Made by a program: the position numbers and the translations under genes
From: Gordonibacter urolithinfaciens
GTDB lineage: Bacteria > Actinomycetota > Coriobacteriia > Coriobacteriales > Eggerthellaceae
Assembly (NCBI RefSeq): GCF_900199375.1
Contig: NZ_LT900217.1
Span: forward strand, 2,976,001-3,040,000
Length of the DNA stretch: 64,000 bases
Reading direction: 5' to 3'
Shown: piece after piece, positions 19,173 to 28,092 of the stretch
Layout of the letters: each line of letters starts with the position of its first letter
How positions within the stretch are numbered: the first letter of the stretch is position 1
Notes under the pieces: generated by a model
What the model saw: only the letters and a program-made list of their open reading frames with translations
Database searches by the model: none
Told to the model about the DNA's origin: nothing

Positions 19173-19997
19173 CTACAGCAAGAGCTCGAGGCCCTCCCGG
19201 TCGAGCACTTCCAGCCGGCAGCCGTCCATGCGGAAGTAGCCCTGCTTCTCCATGCGCTTGGCCTCCTGGTTGAGCGACGGGCGGGAGACGCGCAGATCGT
19301 TCGCCCAGATCGTCTGGGACGAGGGCAGCTCCACGAAGCCGTCCTGCGCGATGTCGTCCATCCACAGCACCCAGAAGGCTATGCGCTCCCGTATGGTCTG
19401 GTAGCGCAGGCAGCACAGAAGCATCTGGTTCTTCAGCCCCCTCCTCGACAGGTAGAGCATGAAGCGGTACAGCATCTGGCTGTCCGTCCTCAACATCAGC
19501 TCGAAGAACGACGTGTCCAGCCACATGACCGTGGTCTTCCTCACGGCCAGCAGGTTGTAGGTATACACCTTCTCGCCGGTGAAGTAGAGCAGCTCGGGGA
19601 ACACGTCGTCCTTCTCGAAGTACCCGTTGCACAGCTCGTGGCCGTCAACGGTGTAGCGTGCCGTTTTCAGGCACCCCTCGGTCACGATGCCGAACTCCCT
19701 GATGGGCGTCCCCTGCGCGTGGACCGTCTCGGCCGTCTTGTACGTTTGGCGCCGCAGGAGGTCGCCGTACACGGGATGCGCCAGGCAGGAGCTGGCGAAC
19801 GAGGGCAGTCCTGCTGCGTCTCGCTCCAAGGAGCCCCAGCCCCCTGCAGAAGGGGGTGCAGGGGCGAAGGGCTTCCCAAGCTCGTTCCGGATCAACGTCA
19901 GACCCCTCTCGTTGGGCGGGCCGCCGGCAGCTTGCCGCCTTGCGACGGGGACGGCGGCCTTGCGGCGGCCCGCGGGTGCGAGGCCGCCGCTTCGCAT
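19173..19997 (-). CDS. Crp/Fnr-family transcriptional regulator
   Basis: The cyclic-nucleotide-binding-like fold (from HPVYGDLLRRQTYKT) is followed by a C-terminal winged helix (SSQTIWANDLRVSRPSLNQEAKRM). The FNR iron-sulfur cysteine pattern is absent, so it is closer to non-haem, non-Fe-S Crp relatives that bind small effectors. ATG 19997 has AGAAGG six bases ahead and lies 10 bases from the upstream stop, giving 274 aa, but the first 55 residues are Arg/Ala/Gly-rich and span an 8-bp hairpin. TTG 19829 would give 218 aa, the usual family length. The true start is therefore open. It is last in the minus-strand redox operon and convergent with the LuxR gene. Confidence 0.8.
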   Translation of the reverse strand: MRSGGLAPAGRRKAAVPVARRQAAGGPPNERGLTLIRNELGKPFAPAPPSAGGWGSLERDAAGLPSFASSCLAHPVYGDLLRRQTYKTAETVHAQGTPIREFGIVTEGCLKTARYTVDGHELCNGYFEKDDVFPELLYFTGEKVYTYNLLAVRKTTVMWLDTSFFELMLRTDSQMLYRFMLYLSRRGLKNQMLLCCLRYQTIRERIAFWVLWMDDIAQDGFVELPSSQTIWANDLRVSRPSLNQEAKRMEKQGYFRMDGCRLEVLDREGLELLL

Positions 19998-20007
19998 TCA
20001 GGCCTTC

Positions 20008-21819
20008 TTACGCGAGCGCGCGGTCCAGCAGCTCGCAGACGTCATCATAATCTCTTTCGCCGGCGAACCGCAACACCTCCTTGCCCTGGTTGAACACGGC
20101 CACCACCGGAATGCCGAGGGCCTGGCAGCCCTTCGCGATCTCGGGGCTCTTGTCCACGTCAACGTAGCGGATCCGGAACATGCCCTCGTACTCTTCGCCC
20201 AAGGCCTCCTCCAGCACGGGGTGGAGCGCCTTGCAGTGCACACAGCGCTCGGCGCCGAACAGCACGAGCACCGGCTTCCCCTCGGCCTTCAGCACCTCGT
20301 CGTTCCAGGCGCCCATGGTATCGACGGGCACGAACACGTCGGTGTCCACGGAGAACACCTTCTCGCGCAGGCTCAGGTCGGCCTCGTCGTCCGTGGCCAC
20401 GCAGAGGGCCACGTCCGGGTAGTAGGGCAGTGTGCCCTCCACGTCCACCACCGTCTTGGCGCCGAATGCGCCGGCGTTGGGCAGGCGCCATGTGGCGTTG
20501 TCGATGCGCTCCACGGGCACCTCCTGCGGCACCGGCTCCTGCGGCACGTAGCTGTAGGGGTAGCGGTAGGCGCGGTAGACCATGTTGTTGCGCGGCCCCT
20601 CGTCGTTGTGGCTGTAGTAGGGGCAGATCCATTCCCACACGATCTCGTGGTCGGGCGTGACCTCGATCAAGCGGCCGTCGCTGCCCTCGTCCACCAGCGT
20701 GTTGCCGTTCGGCAGGCGCTGGGCGCTCGACACGTAGGGGCTGTAGAACTTGCTCGCATCGGTGGGTATGGCGTGGCCCAGCTCCTTCGGCGTGAGCTTC
20801 CACACGATCTCGAGCGTGGTGGGGTCGAACTCGATGATGCGGCTGTAGTCGCGCAGGGCGTTCTTGGAGCCGTCGCGCGAGCCGGGGTTCGGCACGCCGT
20901 AGCCGCCCCAGCCGCCGTTGTCGAACACGAGCAGGTTGCCCTCGCCCGGCAGGCCCTTCGGAATCATGTGCAGGTGGTGCTGGCCGATGATCCAGCCGAG
21001 CTTCCTCAGCTCGGGGGTGGCGTTGAAGTCGGGGCCGATCTTCCACACGATCTTGCCCGTCTCCTTGTCGATGATGGCCAGGATGTTGGCCTCGCGCGAG
21101 TCGAAGATGATGTTGTCGGGCTTGAAGCGCATGTCGCCCTGGTCGTGCCACTTGTTCGGCCCCAGGTAGCTCATGCAGTTCACGTGCAGGTAGTCGCCCA
21201 CGCCGCCGTCCGAGGTGCGCATGTTCGGGTCGCGGGCCAGCACGTTCTTCGCCGCCTCGTCGAAGCCCAGCTCGTCGAAGTGATCGGTGATGGACCACTT
21301 CCACACGATGTTGCCCTCCCAGTCAACCTCGTACATGCAGTCGTCGAGCAGCTTCTTGTCGGAGACGTTGGGGTTGTGCAGCGTCTGGTGGGCGAGGATG
21401 AGCGTGTTGCCCTCGAGCGGCTTGGCGTCCATGCCCGGCACGTAGTAGCCCACGGGGTTGCCCTCGCGCTGGAAGTCGTGGTGCTGGCGCGCCATCCAGC
21501 GGTGGTCGCGGCCGGGGTCGTCGATGTTCTCGAAGCGGTCGAACTGCCACACGATGTTGCCGTCGTAGTCGATCTCCTGCAGGTTCACGCCGTCCTGCAT
21601 GCCGTAGTCGGGATGCCGGGTGCCTGCATAGCCCATGACGTAGCCGCCCGGCAGCAGCTTCGGCGGCATGGCCTGCATGTTCCAGCGCCGCACCTCGTTG
21701 CCGTTCATGTCGAACAGCAGCACGCCGTCGTTGATGAGGGGCACGATGGTGTACCCGTTCCAGCACTTCTCGGGGTTGTAGATGGTGGTGCCGTGAGGGA
21801 ATACGCTCGGTTGACCCAT
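20008..21819 (-). CDS. Arylsulfotransferase-like beta-propeller fused to a C-terminal thioredoxin domain
   Basis: 603 aa. Residues 1-450 match the arylsulfotransferase (AssT) fold: repeated DxxGNIVW blades, YLHVNCMSYLG, GQHHLHMIPKG and LLVFDNGG, and SAQRLPNGNT. The last 110 residues are thioredoxin-like with Cys526-Val-His-Cys529 in GAERCVHCKALHP and the cis-proline loop GIPVVAVF. Classical AssT enzymes are periplasmic and transfer sulfate between phenols; this one has no signal peptide and carries its own redox domain, which is unusual. It sits with a thioredoxin reductase that could reduce it. The start ATG 21819 has CGGAGGAACGAACC ahead. The substrate is unknown; a redox-regulated or disulfide-dependent reaction on an aromatic compound is a guess. 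Confidence 0.87.
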   Translation of the reverse strand: MGQPSVFPHGTTIYNPEKCWNGYTIVPLINDGVLLFDMNGNEVRRWNMQAMPPKLLPGGYVMGYAGTRHPDYGMQDGVNLQEIDYDGNIVWQFDRFENIDDPGRDHRWMARQHHDFQREGNPVGYYVPGMDAKPLEGNTLILAHQTLHNPNVSDKKLLDDCMYEVDWEGNIVWKWSITDHFDELGFDEAAKNVLARDPNMRTSDGGVGDYLHVNCMSYLGPNKWHDQGDMRFKPDNIIFDSREANILAIIDKETGKIVWKIGPDFNATPELRKLGWIIGQHHLHMIPKGLPGEGNLLVFDNGGWGGYGVPNPGSRDGSKNALRDYSRIIEFDPTTLEIVWKLTPKELGHAIPTDASKFYSPYVSSAQRLPNGNTLVDEGSDGRLIEVTPDHEIVWEWICPYYSHNDEGPRNNMVYRAYRYPYSYVPQEPVPQEVPVERIDNATWRLPNAGAFGAKTVVDVEGTLPYYPDVALCVATDDEADLSLREKVFSVDTDVFVPVDTMGAWNDEVLKAEGKPVLVLFGAERCVHCKALHPVLEEALGEEYEGMFRIRYVDVDKSPEIAKGCQALGIPVVAVFNQGKEVLRFAGERDYDDVCELLDRALA

Positions 21820-21947
21820 GGTTCGTTCCTCCGTTTTCGTCGCTTCTGGTTGCCTTGGTCGTTTTCATCGTTCGGTTCGTCCCGATCACCCCGAGGGGGC
21901 GTAAAGCCTGCCCGCGAGGCGATCGGCGCTCCTGCTGGTTGCCGGGC

Positions 21948-23117
21948 CTACACCTCCGTTCCCATCAGCTTGCCGCCGAAGTAGAAGGCGGTTGCGGGGG
22001 AGGCGTGCAGTCCCAGGCGGCCGTACAGCAGCGACTGCCGGGTGATGTCCTGGCGCTCGACGCGCCATTCGCCGCGCAGTTTCTCCTCCAGCGCGGACAC
22101 CTGCTCTATCTGCTCGCTGTCGTAGGGGTCGTAGAAGACGAACGCCACCTTGCCCGCGTCGGGCGTGAGCAGGGAGTCGATCTGCTTCTTCTCCTTCACG
22201 TAGCGCTCGCTGGCCGTCGCCGCGATGGCGCCGTCGGCTGCCGCGGTGACCACCTGGCGCAGGAAGGTCTGCGTGCAGTCGCCCACGGCGTAGATGCCGG
22301 GCACGCTGGTCTCCTTCTTCTCGTTGACCGCGATGTAGCCCTTGTCGTCGCATTCCACCAGGTCGCGAATCAGCTCGGTCTGCGGTATCATGCCCACGAA
22401 GAAGAAGATGCCGTCCGTCTCCACCTCGTTCGACGTGCCCGTCACCACGTTCTTGATGACGAGCCCCTCCACCTCGTCGCGTCCTTTGATCTCCTCTAGG
22501 GTCGAGTTCCACACGAAGTCGATCTTCGGGTTGCGGAACGCCGTTGCGGCGGCCACCTCGTTGCAGTCGAGATGCCCCTCCTCGTGCAGCACGATCACCG
22601 TCACCTTCGACGCGAAGCCCGTGAGGTAGTCGGCCTCCTCGATGGCCTGGTCGCCTGCGCCCAGCACGTAGATCTCCTTGCCCTTGAACATCTCGGCGTC
22701 GCAGGTGGCGCAGTAGGCCACGCCGTGGCCGGCGAACTCCTGCTCGCCGGGTATGCCCAGCACGCGCGGTTTCGTGCCCAGGTCCAGCAGGACGCAGCGC
22801 GTCTCGAAGTCGCCGCGCCGCTTCGTCTGCACGAGGAAGTTCCCGTCGTCCAGCTGCTTGATGCCGGTGACCGTGGTGCGCTTGAGCTCGTTGGTGGGGA
22901 AGGCGAGCGCGTGGGCCTTGAACTTCTCCATGAGCCCGATCCCGGTGTCGCCGATCGTACCCGGGTAGTTGCGTATCTCGCGCGTCTCGTTGATGCGCCC
23001 GCCGTAGCTCCCCTTCTCGATGAGGAGCGCCTTGCGCTCGGCCCGCCCGGCGTAGACGGCGGCCGAAAGCCCTCCGGCGCCCCCGCCTACGATAATCATG
23101 TCGTACGTCTCAGCCAT
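21948..23117 (-). CDS. Thioredoxin reductase-like FAD/NAD(P)H oxidoreductase with C-terminal extension
   Basis: 389 aa. The FAD-binding motif is GGGAGGLSAAVYAGRAE at the N-terminus. The redox-active pair is Cys136-Ala-Thr-Cys139, and the NAD(P)H loop is VLGAGDQAIEEADYL. The C-terminal FAD motif is GIYAVGDC. About 80 residues beyond the normal TrxB end (from SLLTPDAGKVAF) look thioredoxin-fold-like but lack a CxxC. Its start overlaps the upstream antiporter stop by 8 bases, so the two are co-translated. Likely partner: the thioredoxin domain of the downstream sulfotransferase-like protein. Confidence 0.9.
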   Translation of the reverse strand: MAETYDMIIVGGGAGGLSAAVYAGRAERKALLIEKGSYGGRINETREIRNYPGTIGDTGIGLMEKFKAHALAFPTNELKRTTVTGIKQLDDGNFLVQTKRRGDFETRCVLLDLGTKPRVLGIPGEQEFAGHGVAYCATCDAEMFKGKEIYVLGAGDQAIEEADYLTGFASKVTVIVLHEEGHLDCNEVAAATAFRNPKIDFVWNSTLEEIKGRDEVEGLVIKNVVTGTSNEVETDGIFFFVGMIPQTELIRDLVECDDKGYIAVNEKKETSVPGIYAVGDCTQTFLRQVVTAAADGAIAATASERYVKEKKQIDSLLTPDAGKVAFVFYDPYDSEQIEQVSALEEKLRGEWRVERQDITRQSLLYGRLGLHASPATAFYFGGKLMGTEV

Positions 23118-24597
23118 TGTTCGCCACCAGGTCCTTCTTCTCGATTGCGGGTTTGCATGCCGTGGCCTTCCGTCCCCAACCGAACACGACCCAGCCGAAG
23201 CAGACCGCGGCCAGCATCAGGGGATAGAAGCAACAGGTGAATATCGGGACGGGCGCCACGAGGGGCAGCGCCGGGTTGGCGCCGGCCAGGCCCGCCACGA
23301 GGGTGATGGAGCCCATGATGAAGATGGAGTTCACGGGCACGATGGCCGGGATGTTCGTGGCCATGGCGGTGAGCAGGATGCTCCGGCGGTTCGCCGAGAT
23401 GCCCGACCTCTGGCCTATGTTCTCCACCACGTCCTTGAACATGATGACGGTGGGCAGCTCGGACCCCGAAAGCAGGCAGCAGATGACGCCGGTGCCCAGC
23501 GCGACGATGCCCTCGGCGCCCGCCGGCCTCTTGGCCATCTTGAGGCCCATGAGGAAGTCGCAGCACTTCTCCAAGATGCCGCCCTCGACGGCGATCTGGA
23601 TCATGCCGAACAGGAGGATGCTGGCGAACACGAGGTTCACCGAGCTGGTCACGCCGTCCATGAACACGCCGTGCATCTGCTGCTTGGCGAAGTCGAAGGA
23701 GGCGAGCGCTGCGGGCTCCATGAGGCCGCTCGCAAGCCCGAGGACAACGCCTGCGAGGATGGCCCAGCTCACGCCCATGAGCAGGTTGCGGGTCTTTACG
23801 CAGATGGCCAGCAGAAGCGCGATGGGGACGAACATGAACAGGCCGCGGGCATCCGCCATGCCGGCCAGCTCCTGCGGCGAGACGGTTGCCGCGCCGGCGC
23901 CGCCGAGGAGGAAGAAAAGCGCTGCGGAGACGAGGGCGATGGCCACGAGGTAGGGCGACCGGGCCTTCATCACCTCCACGAGGTCGGCCGGCCTGCCCGT
24001 TCCCGGGTCGTGTTGCGAGTTGATGGTCACATGGATGACCTGGGAGCTGGGGGAGAGCGCGTCGCCGAAGAACACGCCGCTGATCATGGCTCCCACGAGC
24101 ACGGTCGGGTCCGCCCCCAGCATGACGCCGGACGGGTAGAAGATGGGCACGAGCGCCAGCAAGGCGGGAAACGGGGCGCCCGATCCCGTGGCGAAGACGG
24201 CGCAGCCGACGAACACCAGAACGACGAAGGCCCCTCCCTGCAGCCCGCAGTTCAGGCCTATCCAGAGAAGGCCGCCGCCGATGTCGCCGGCGACGAGCAC
24301 CTTGCCGAACACGGCGATGATGATGAAGATGAAGATGAGGTTCGCATTGCCGAACTGGGTGAGGCCGCGCACGCACGAGGCCCAGTACTCCAGCTTGTTC
24401 CGGCAAAGGAAGAATCCGGCAAGCAAGCCGATGACCGAGGCGAAGATGAGCGCCTCCATGCCGTAGTAGCGTATGCCGATGGAGATGATCGCTGCAATGA
24501 TCATGTAGAGAAGGATCGGAAGAGCCGCGAATCCCTGCGTGCCGTAGAACTGCAAAGCGAACCGCTTGTCTTTGCCGTCAACCCGCTGATGAGCCAA
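23110..24597 (-). CDS. NhaC-type Na+/H+ antiporter family membrane transporter
   Basis: About 495 aa with 11-12 hydrophobic helices, inner membrane. Family-like features include FATGSGAPFPALLA, GAMISGVFFGDALSPSSQ and, in the second half, CLLSGSELPTVIMFKD. TTG 24597 is chosen because GGCGGTG lies six bases ahead; longer reading frames upstream are basic and not membrane-like. Members of this superfamily exchange Na+ for H+ or organic solutes (for example malate/lactate in MleN). Heading an operon with redox enzymes, it may move an organic substrate rather than serve pH control; this is inference. Confidence 0.83.
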   Translation of the reverse strand: MAHQRVDGKDKRFALQFYGTQGFAALPILLYMIIAAIISIGIRYYGMEALIFASVIGLLAGFFLCRNKLEYWASCVRGLTQFGNANLIFIFIIIAVFGKVLVAGDIGGGLLWIGLNCGLQGGAFVVLVFVGCAVFATGSGAPFPALLALVPIFYPSGVMLGADPTVLVGAMISGVFFGDALSPSSQVIHVTINSQHDPGTGRPADLVEVMKARSPYLVAIALVSAALFFLLGGAGAATVSPQELAGMADARGLFMFVPIALLLAICVKTRNLLMGVSWAILAGVVLGLASGLMEPAALASFDFAKQQMHGVFMDGVTSSVNLVFASILLFGMIQIAVEGGILEKCCDFLMGLKMAKRPAGAEGIVALGTGVICCLLSGSELPTVIMFKDVVENIGQRSGISANRRSILLTAMATNIPAIVPVNSIFIMGSITLVAGLAGANPALPLVAPVPIFTCCFYPLMLAAVCFGWVVFGWGRKATACKPAIEKKDLVANNG

Positions 24598-24899
24598 GGC
24601 AAACACCGCCTTTCTATTCAATTGCTCGCTTCGGGGCCCCGTTCCTATGCCTCCTATTAAGCCATGCGCGCTCCGGCAAAGCCTGTTGGCGTGGCAACAC
24701 TTTTCCTGCCTGCCATCGCGATTTCTCATGGCCGGCTGATGGCGAACGGCATGACAAGGAGGACGCATGGCGGTCGCCTTGTTCCGAGAGGCTGATAATC
24801 GGACACTCCTCGGCCGAGCGTCCATGTCGAAAAGGTTTCTGCCGAGCATAATGATGCTATCGAAGCTTCGAGCCAAAACCGAAAGCAGCAAAGGAGGAA
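24598..24899. other. Divergent intergenic region
   Basis: This is a 302-base gap between divergent starts and should hold promoters in both directions. A perfect 12-base palindrome TCGAAGCTTCGA lies about 35 bases before the 24900 start. A strong ribosome site with ATG at 24767 opens an 83-codon frame that runs into the next gene; it is not credible as a protein. No clear -35/-10 pair is visible. Confidence 0.4.
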
Positions 24900-25442
24900 A
24901 TGATGATCTTCAAAGGGCCGGGTGGGTTCGGACGTGTTCTCAATATCGTGATGTGCATGGTCATGTGCGTTGTTCTGAGCGTGATTATTCTTTCAACCGT
25001 ACAGGGCATTCCGGGTAATGAGTCTTTGCCAATCTTCACCCTGTTGGGCTTCGGCGTCTCGTTTCTCATGAGCTTCTGCGCGGGCTATGTGGTGGGCGAC
25101 CTTTTCCCTGCGCTCTCCTGGGGGCGCAAGCTGTGCGCTGTCCTGCATATCGAGAACAAGGTCGTCACCCATATCGTGAGCAGCCTCGTCCTCGCCTTCA
25201 CCCTCATCACCTTGGTGAGCGTCTCGTGCGTCTGGATGACGAACGCGCAATCCCTGGGCCTGGGTGCCTGTGTGGGGATCTGGATGATGGTGTACCCGCC
25301 GCTGCTGGGCGCGGGCTACCTCGTCATCTTGGTGACGCTGCCCTTGGCGATGAGGCTCGCCTCTGCGATAAGCGGGTTCGATCCGAGCGGGCCTTCCCCG
25401 CAGAAGCCGGCGGAAGGCGCCGTGGAGGGCGCGCTTTCTTGA
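24900..25442 (+). CDS. Four-helix membrane protein, DUF2798-like
   Basis: 180 aa. The start has AAAGGAGGAA directly ahead, with ATG-ATG tandem starts. Four hydrophobic helices lie at about residues 12-35, 45-68, 92-115 and 125-155. The repeated pattern of a short helix pair with a conserved charged loop resembles the DUF2798 proteins often found beside oxidoreductases and hydrolases in Coriobacteriia. No catalytic residues are recognisable. It lies 50 bases upstream of the CocE-type hydrolase on the same strand, probably in one operon. Confidence 0.75.
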   Translation: MMIFKGPGGFGRVLNIVMCMVMCVVLSVIILSTVQGIPGNESLPIFTLLGFGVSFLMSFCAGYVVGDLFPALSWGRKLCAVLHIENKVVTHIVSSLVLAFTLITLVSVSCVWMTNAQSLGLGACVGIWMMVYPPLLGAGYLVILVTLPLAMRLASAISGFDPSGPSPQKPAEGAVEGALS

Positions 25443-25491
25443 GGTTGGCGAGGCCGAGAACACTGTTACGTGCGACTAGATGGGAGATGCT

Positions 25492-27288
25492 ATGATGCCG
25501 ATGGAAAGAGAGCGGTTCACCCTCGAAACCACCATCAAGGGCGAGAGGATCGAGAGGATTTACCAGAAGGAGCTGAGGCCCGTCACGTTCGAGGAGTGGG
25601 AGGTCCTGTCCGACGAGGAAAAGCAGCTGGCCAAGCCCTGCGCGTTCAACCAGCGCACGTACGAGGCGGCGCCCGGCATCGTGTGCGAGCAGGATGTGGC
25701 GGTCAAGATGCGCGACGGAATAACGCTCTACTGCGACGTCTTCAGGCCGCAGGACTCGGACGCGAAGGTGCCGGCGATCCTGGCCTGGTCGAATTACGGG
25801 AAGCGCCCGAACGATTTCCGCACGGGCGAGGACGTGGGCTACACGCCGGGCGTGCCGTTCGGGGCCGTCTCGCCCAGCGCGAAGTTCGAGGCGGCCGACC
25901 CGCTCTACTGGTGTCCCAACGGGTACGCGGTCGTCAACGTCGACCCCCGCGGCATCGGCTACTCGGAGGGCCTCCACGACCAGTTCTGCGAGGAGGAGGC
26001 CAGAGATGGCTACGACGTAGTCGAGTGGGCCGCGCAGCAGCCCTGGTGCAACGGGCGCGTGACCATGGCCGGCTCCTCCGCGCTGGCCATTACCCAGTGG
26101 CACATCGCCGCGCAGCAGCCGCCCCACCTCGCCTGCATCGCGCCGTGGGAGGGCATGAGCGACATGTACCGGGAGTCGCTCTACGAGGGGGGCATACCCT
26201 GCGTCCGCTTCACCAGCTTCGCCACCGCGGGCGCCTGCGGACTCAAGGGCATCGACGACCAGGCGGCCATGGCCCTGCGCTACCCCCTGATGAACGCCTA
26301 CTGGGAGAACAAGATCCCCGATTTCGGCAAGGTCACCGTGCCCGCCTACGTGGCGGCCGGGTGGAACCATTTCCACCTCCGCGGCTCTATCAACGGGTAC
26401 CGCAAGATTTCCTCGGAGAAGAAGTGGCTCCGGGTGCACCGCGAGTTCGAGTGGCCCGATTTCTACACGCGCCAGAACATGGAGGAGCTCAAGGCGTTCT
26501 TCGACCGCTACTGCAAGGACGTCCACAACGGGTGGGAGCTCACCCCGAAGGTGCGCATCGACGTGATGGACGCCTACGACGAGGACTTCGCCACGAGGCG
26601 CCCGGAGCGCGAGTTTCCCCTGGCGAGGACCGAGTACCGGAAGCTCTACCTGAATGCCGAGGCCATGAGCCTCGAGGGCGAGAACCCGGCCGCGCCCGCC
26701 TCCGTCTCCTACGACGGCAACGAGGGCGTCGCGGAGTTCGACTACCGGTTCGAGGAGGACACCGAGCTCACGGGGTACATGAAGCTCCACGCCTTCGTCG
26801 AGGCGGACGGGCACGACGACATGGACCTGTTCGTCACCGTGAAGAAGGTCCACGAGAACGGGACCGAGATACCCGTGACCCTGTTCGACGGCACGGCGCC
26901 CCACCCGGGCGCCTGGGGAAAGATGCGGGTCTCGCACCGCGAGCTGGACGAGGCGCTTTCGAGCGACTTCCAACCCGTGCAGGCGCACCGCAGGGAGCTG
27001 AAGCTCTCCGCCGGCGAGATCGTCCCCATCGACGTGGAGATCAACCCCACGAGCCGCCTGTGGCGCAAAGGCGAGATCCTCCGCGTGCAGGTTGCGGGGC
27101 GCTACCTCCGCGACGAGCATTGGATCGAGCCCCTCATGTGGGAGACGGACAACCGGGGGAGCCATATCGTCCACACCGGCGGCGAGTACGGGTCCTACCT
27201 GCAGGTGCCCGTCGTCGGGCCGCGCCACGACCGCTCGAAGCCGTTCGTCGTGGACGAGGCGAGGCACCCGACCCATCCCATCTTCTAG
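25492..27288 (+). CDS. CocE/NonD-family alpha/beta hydrolase (X-Pro dipeptidyl-peptidase S15 fold)
   Basis: 598 aa from ATG 25492 (GGGAG five bases ahead). The alpha/beta-hydrolase core opens at VKMRDGITLYCDVFRP. The nucleophile elbow is MAGSSALA with Ser196 the likely catalytic serine, preceded by the family WAAQQPWCNGRV sequence. The cap domain follows. The C-terminal jelly-roll domain (about residues 390-598) contains the catalytic-His-type motif IVHTGGEYGSYL. The family cleaves esters, amides and X-Pro dipeptides (cocaine esterase is one member). There is no signal peptide, so it is cytoplasmic. A xenobiotic or dietary ester substrate is plausible but unproven. The TetR gene downstream is the likely regulator. 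Confidence 0.9.
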   Translation: MMPMERERFTLETTIKGERIERIYQKELRPVTFEEWEVLSDEEKQLAKPCAFNQRTYEAAPGIVCEQDVAVKMRDGITLYCDVFRPQDSDAKVPAILAWSNYGKRPNDFRTGEDVGYTPGVPFGAVSPSAKFEAADPLYWCPNGYAVVNVDPRGIGYSEGLHDQFCEEEARDGYDVVEWAAQQPWCNGRVTMAGSSALAITQWHIAAQQPPHLACIAPWEGMSDMYRESLYEGGIPCVRFTSFATAGACGLKGIDDQAAMALRYPLMNAYWENKIPDFGKVTVPAYVAAGWNHFHLRGSINGYRKISSEKKWLRVHREFEWPDFYTRQNMEELKAFFDRYCKDVHNGWELTPKVRIDVMDAYDEDFATRRPEREFPLARTEYRKLYLNAEAMSLEGENPAAPASVSYDGNEGVAEFDYRFEEDTELTGYMKLHAFVEADGHDDMDLFVTVKKVHENGTEIPVTLFDGTAPHPGAWGKMRVSHRELDEALSSDFQPVQAHRRELKLSAGEIVPIDVEINPTSRLWRKGEILRVQVAGRYLRDEHWIEPLMWETDNRGSHIVHTGGEYGSYLQVPVVGPRHDRSKPFVVDEARHPTHPIF

Positions 27289-27319
27289 CCGGGGTCCGCG
27301 GCAAGCCGCAAGGCGAGAC

Positions 27320-27351
27320 GGCGGCGCCTGCCTTTGCAGGAAGGCGCCGCC
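27320..27351 (+). other. Strong hairpin between hydrolase and TetR genes
   Basis: GGCGGCGCCT (27320-27329) and AGGCGCCGCC (27342-27351) form a perfect 10-bp stem. No T run follows, so it is either a weak terminator or an operator for the downstream TetR gene. Confidence 0.55.
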
Positions 27352-27399
27352 TGCCTTAGAATCAGGGAACGATCGCAGGGCTGGAAAGGCGGTGCGGAT

Positions 27400-28068
27400 A
27401 TGGATTCGGGTTCGAGGGCCTCGGCGGCGAGGCGGGCTATCGTCGAGGCGTACATCGACCTCATGGAGGAGAAGCCCTACGACTCCATCCGGGTCAAGGA
27501 GCTGGTCCAGCGGTCCAACGTTGCCAGGTCCACCTTCTACGTGCACTTCCGCGACGCCATCGACGTGCTGGAGGGCATAGAGGGCACGCTCCTCGGCCTG
27601 TTGAGCCTCTACCGGTCCGACGGCGACGCCTACAAGGGCGCCATAGCGGGCATGCCGTTCGAGTGTATGGAGAACTGGTTCGAGGTCTGCATCGAGCACG
27701 AGCGGGTCTTGAGGGCGCTGACCGGCCCCCACGGCGACCCGTACTTCACCGTGCGCCTGCAGAACCAGATCAGGCAGGAGCTCAACCAGATGATGGACGA
27801 CGACCGTGCCCCGCGCGACAGGCTGCGGCCCTACTACGTGGAGCTGCTCACCGCATCCTACATCGGGCTCATGAGCTACATCGTCAAGGAGAAGAACAAG
27901 AGCGAGTACCTGGAGGCGCACGAGCTGGCGAGCATCGCGAACTCGACGAGCGCCGCCTACTACAAGCTGAGCGACAAGGCGCCGCGGCTCTCCGACGAGC
28001 GCCTGTTCGGCGCGAAAGCGCCGATAGGGGAGGACGGGGGCGAAGATCGTCCGGAAACGGCCCGATAG
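27400..28068 (+). CDS. TetR/AcrR-family transcriptional regulator
   Basis: 222 aa. ATG 27400 (MDSGSRAS) has GGCGGTG ahead. The N-terminal DNA-binding domain is clear: AIVEAYIDLMEEKPYDSI then VKELVQRSNVARSTFYVHFRD. The helical C-terminal ligand domain (about residues 70-200) is unspecific. It follows the CocE-type hydrolase on the same strand and converges with Moco cluster 3. It probably represses the 24900-27288 genes and is released by their substrate. Confidence 0.88.
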   Translation: MDSGSRASAARRAIVEAYIDLMEEKPYDSIRVKELVQRSNVARSTFYVHFRDAIDVLEGIEGTLLGLLSLYRSDGDAYKGAIAGMPFECMENWFEVCIEHERVLRALTGPHGDPYFTVRLQNQIRQELNQMMDDDRAPRDRLRPYYVELLTASYIGLMSYIVKEKNKSEYLEAHELASIANSTSAAYYKLSDKAPRLSDERLFGAKAPIGEDGGEDRPETAR

Positions 28069-28092
28069 GCGGAGCCGTTCCCGGACGCGGCG

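Noticed and set aside
24767-25018. 83-codon frame with a strong ribosome site (AAGGAGGACGC-ATG)
   Set aside because: It runs 119 bases into the better-supported membrane protein gene and has no protein-like pattern. A leader role is possible but nothing supports it.
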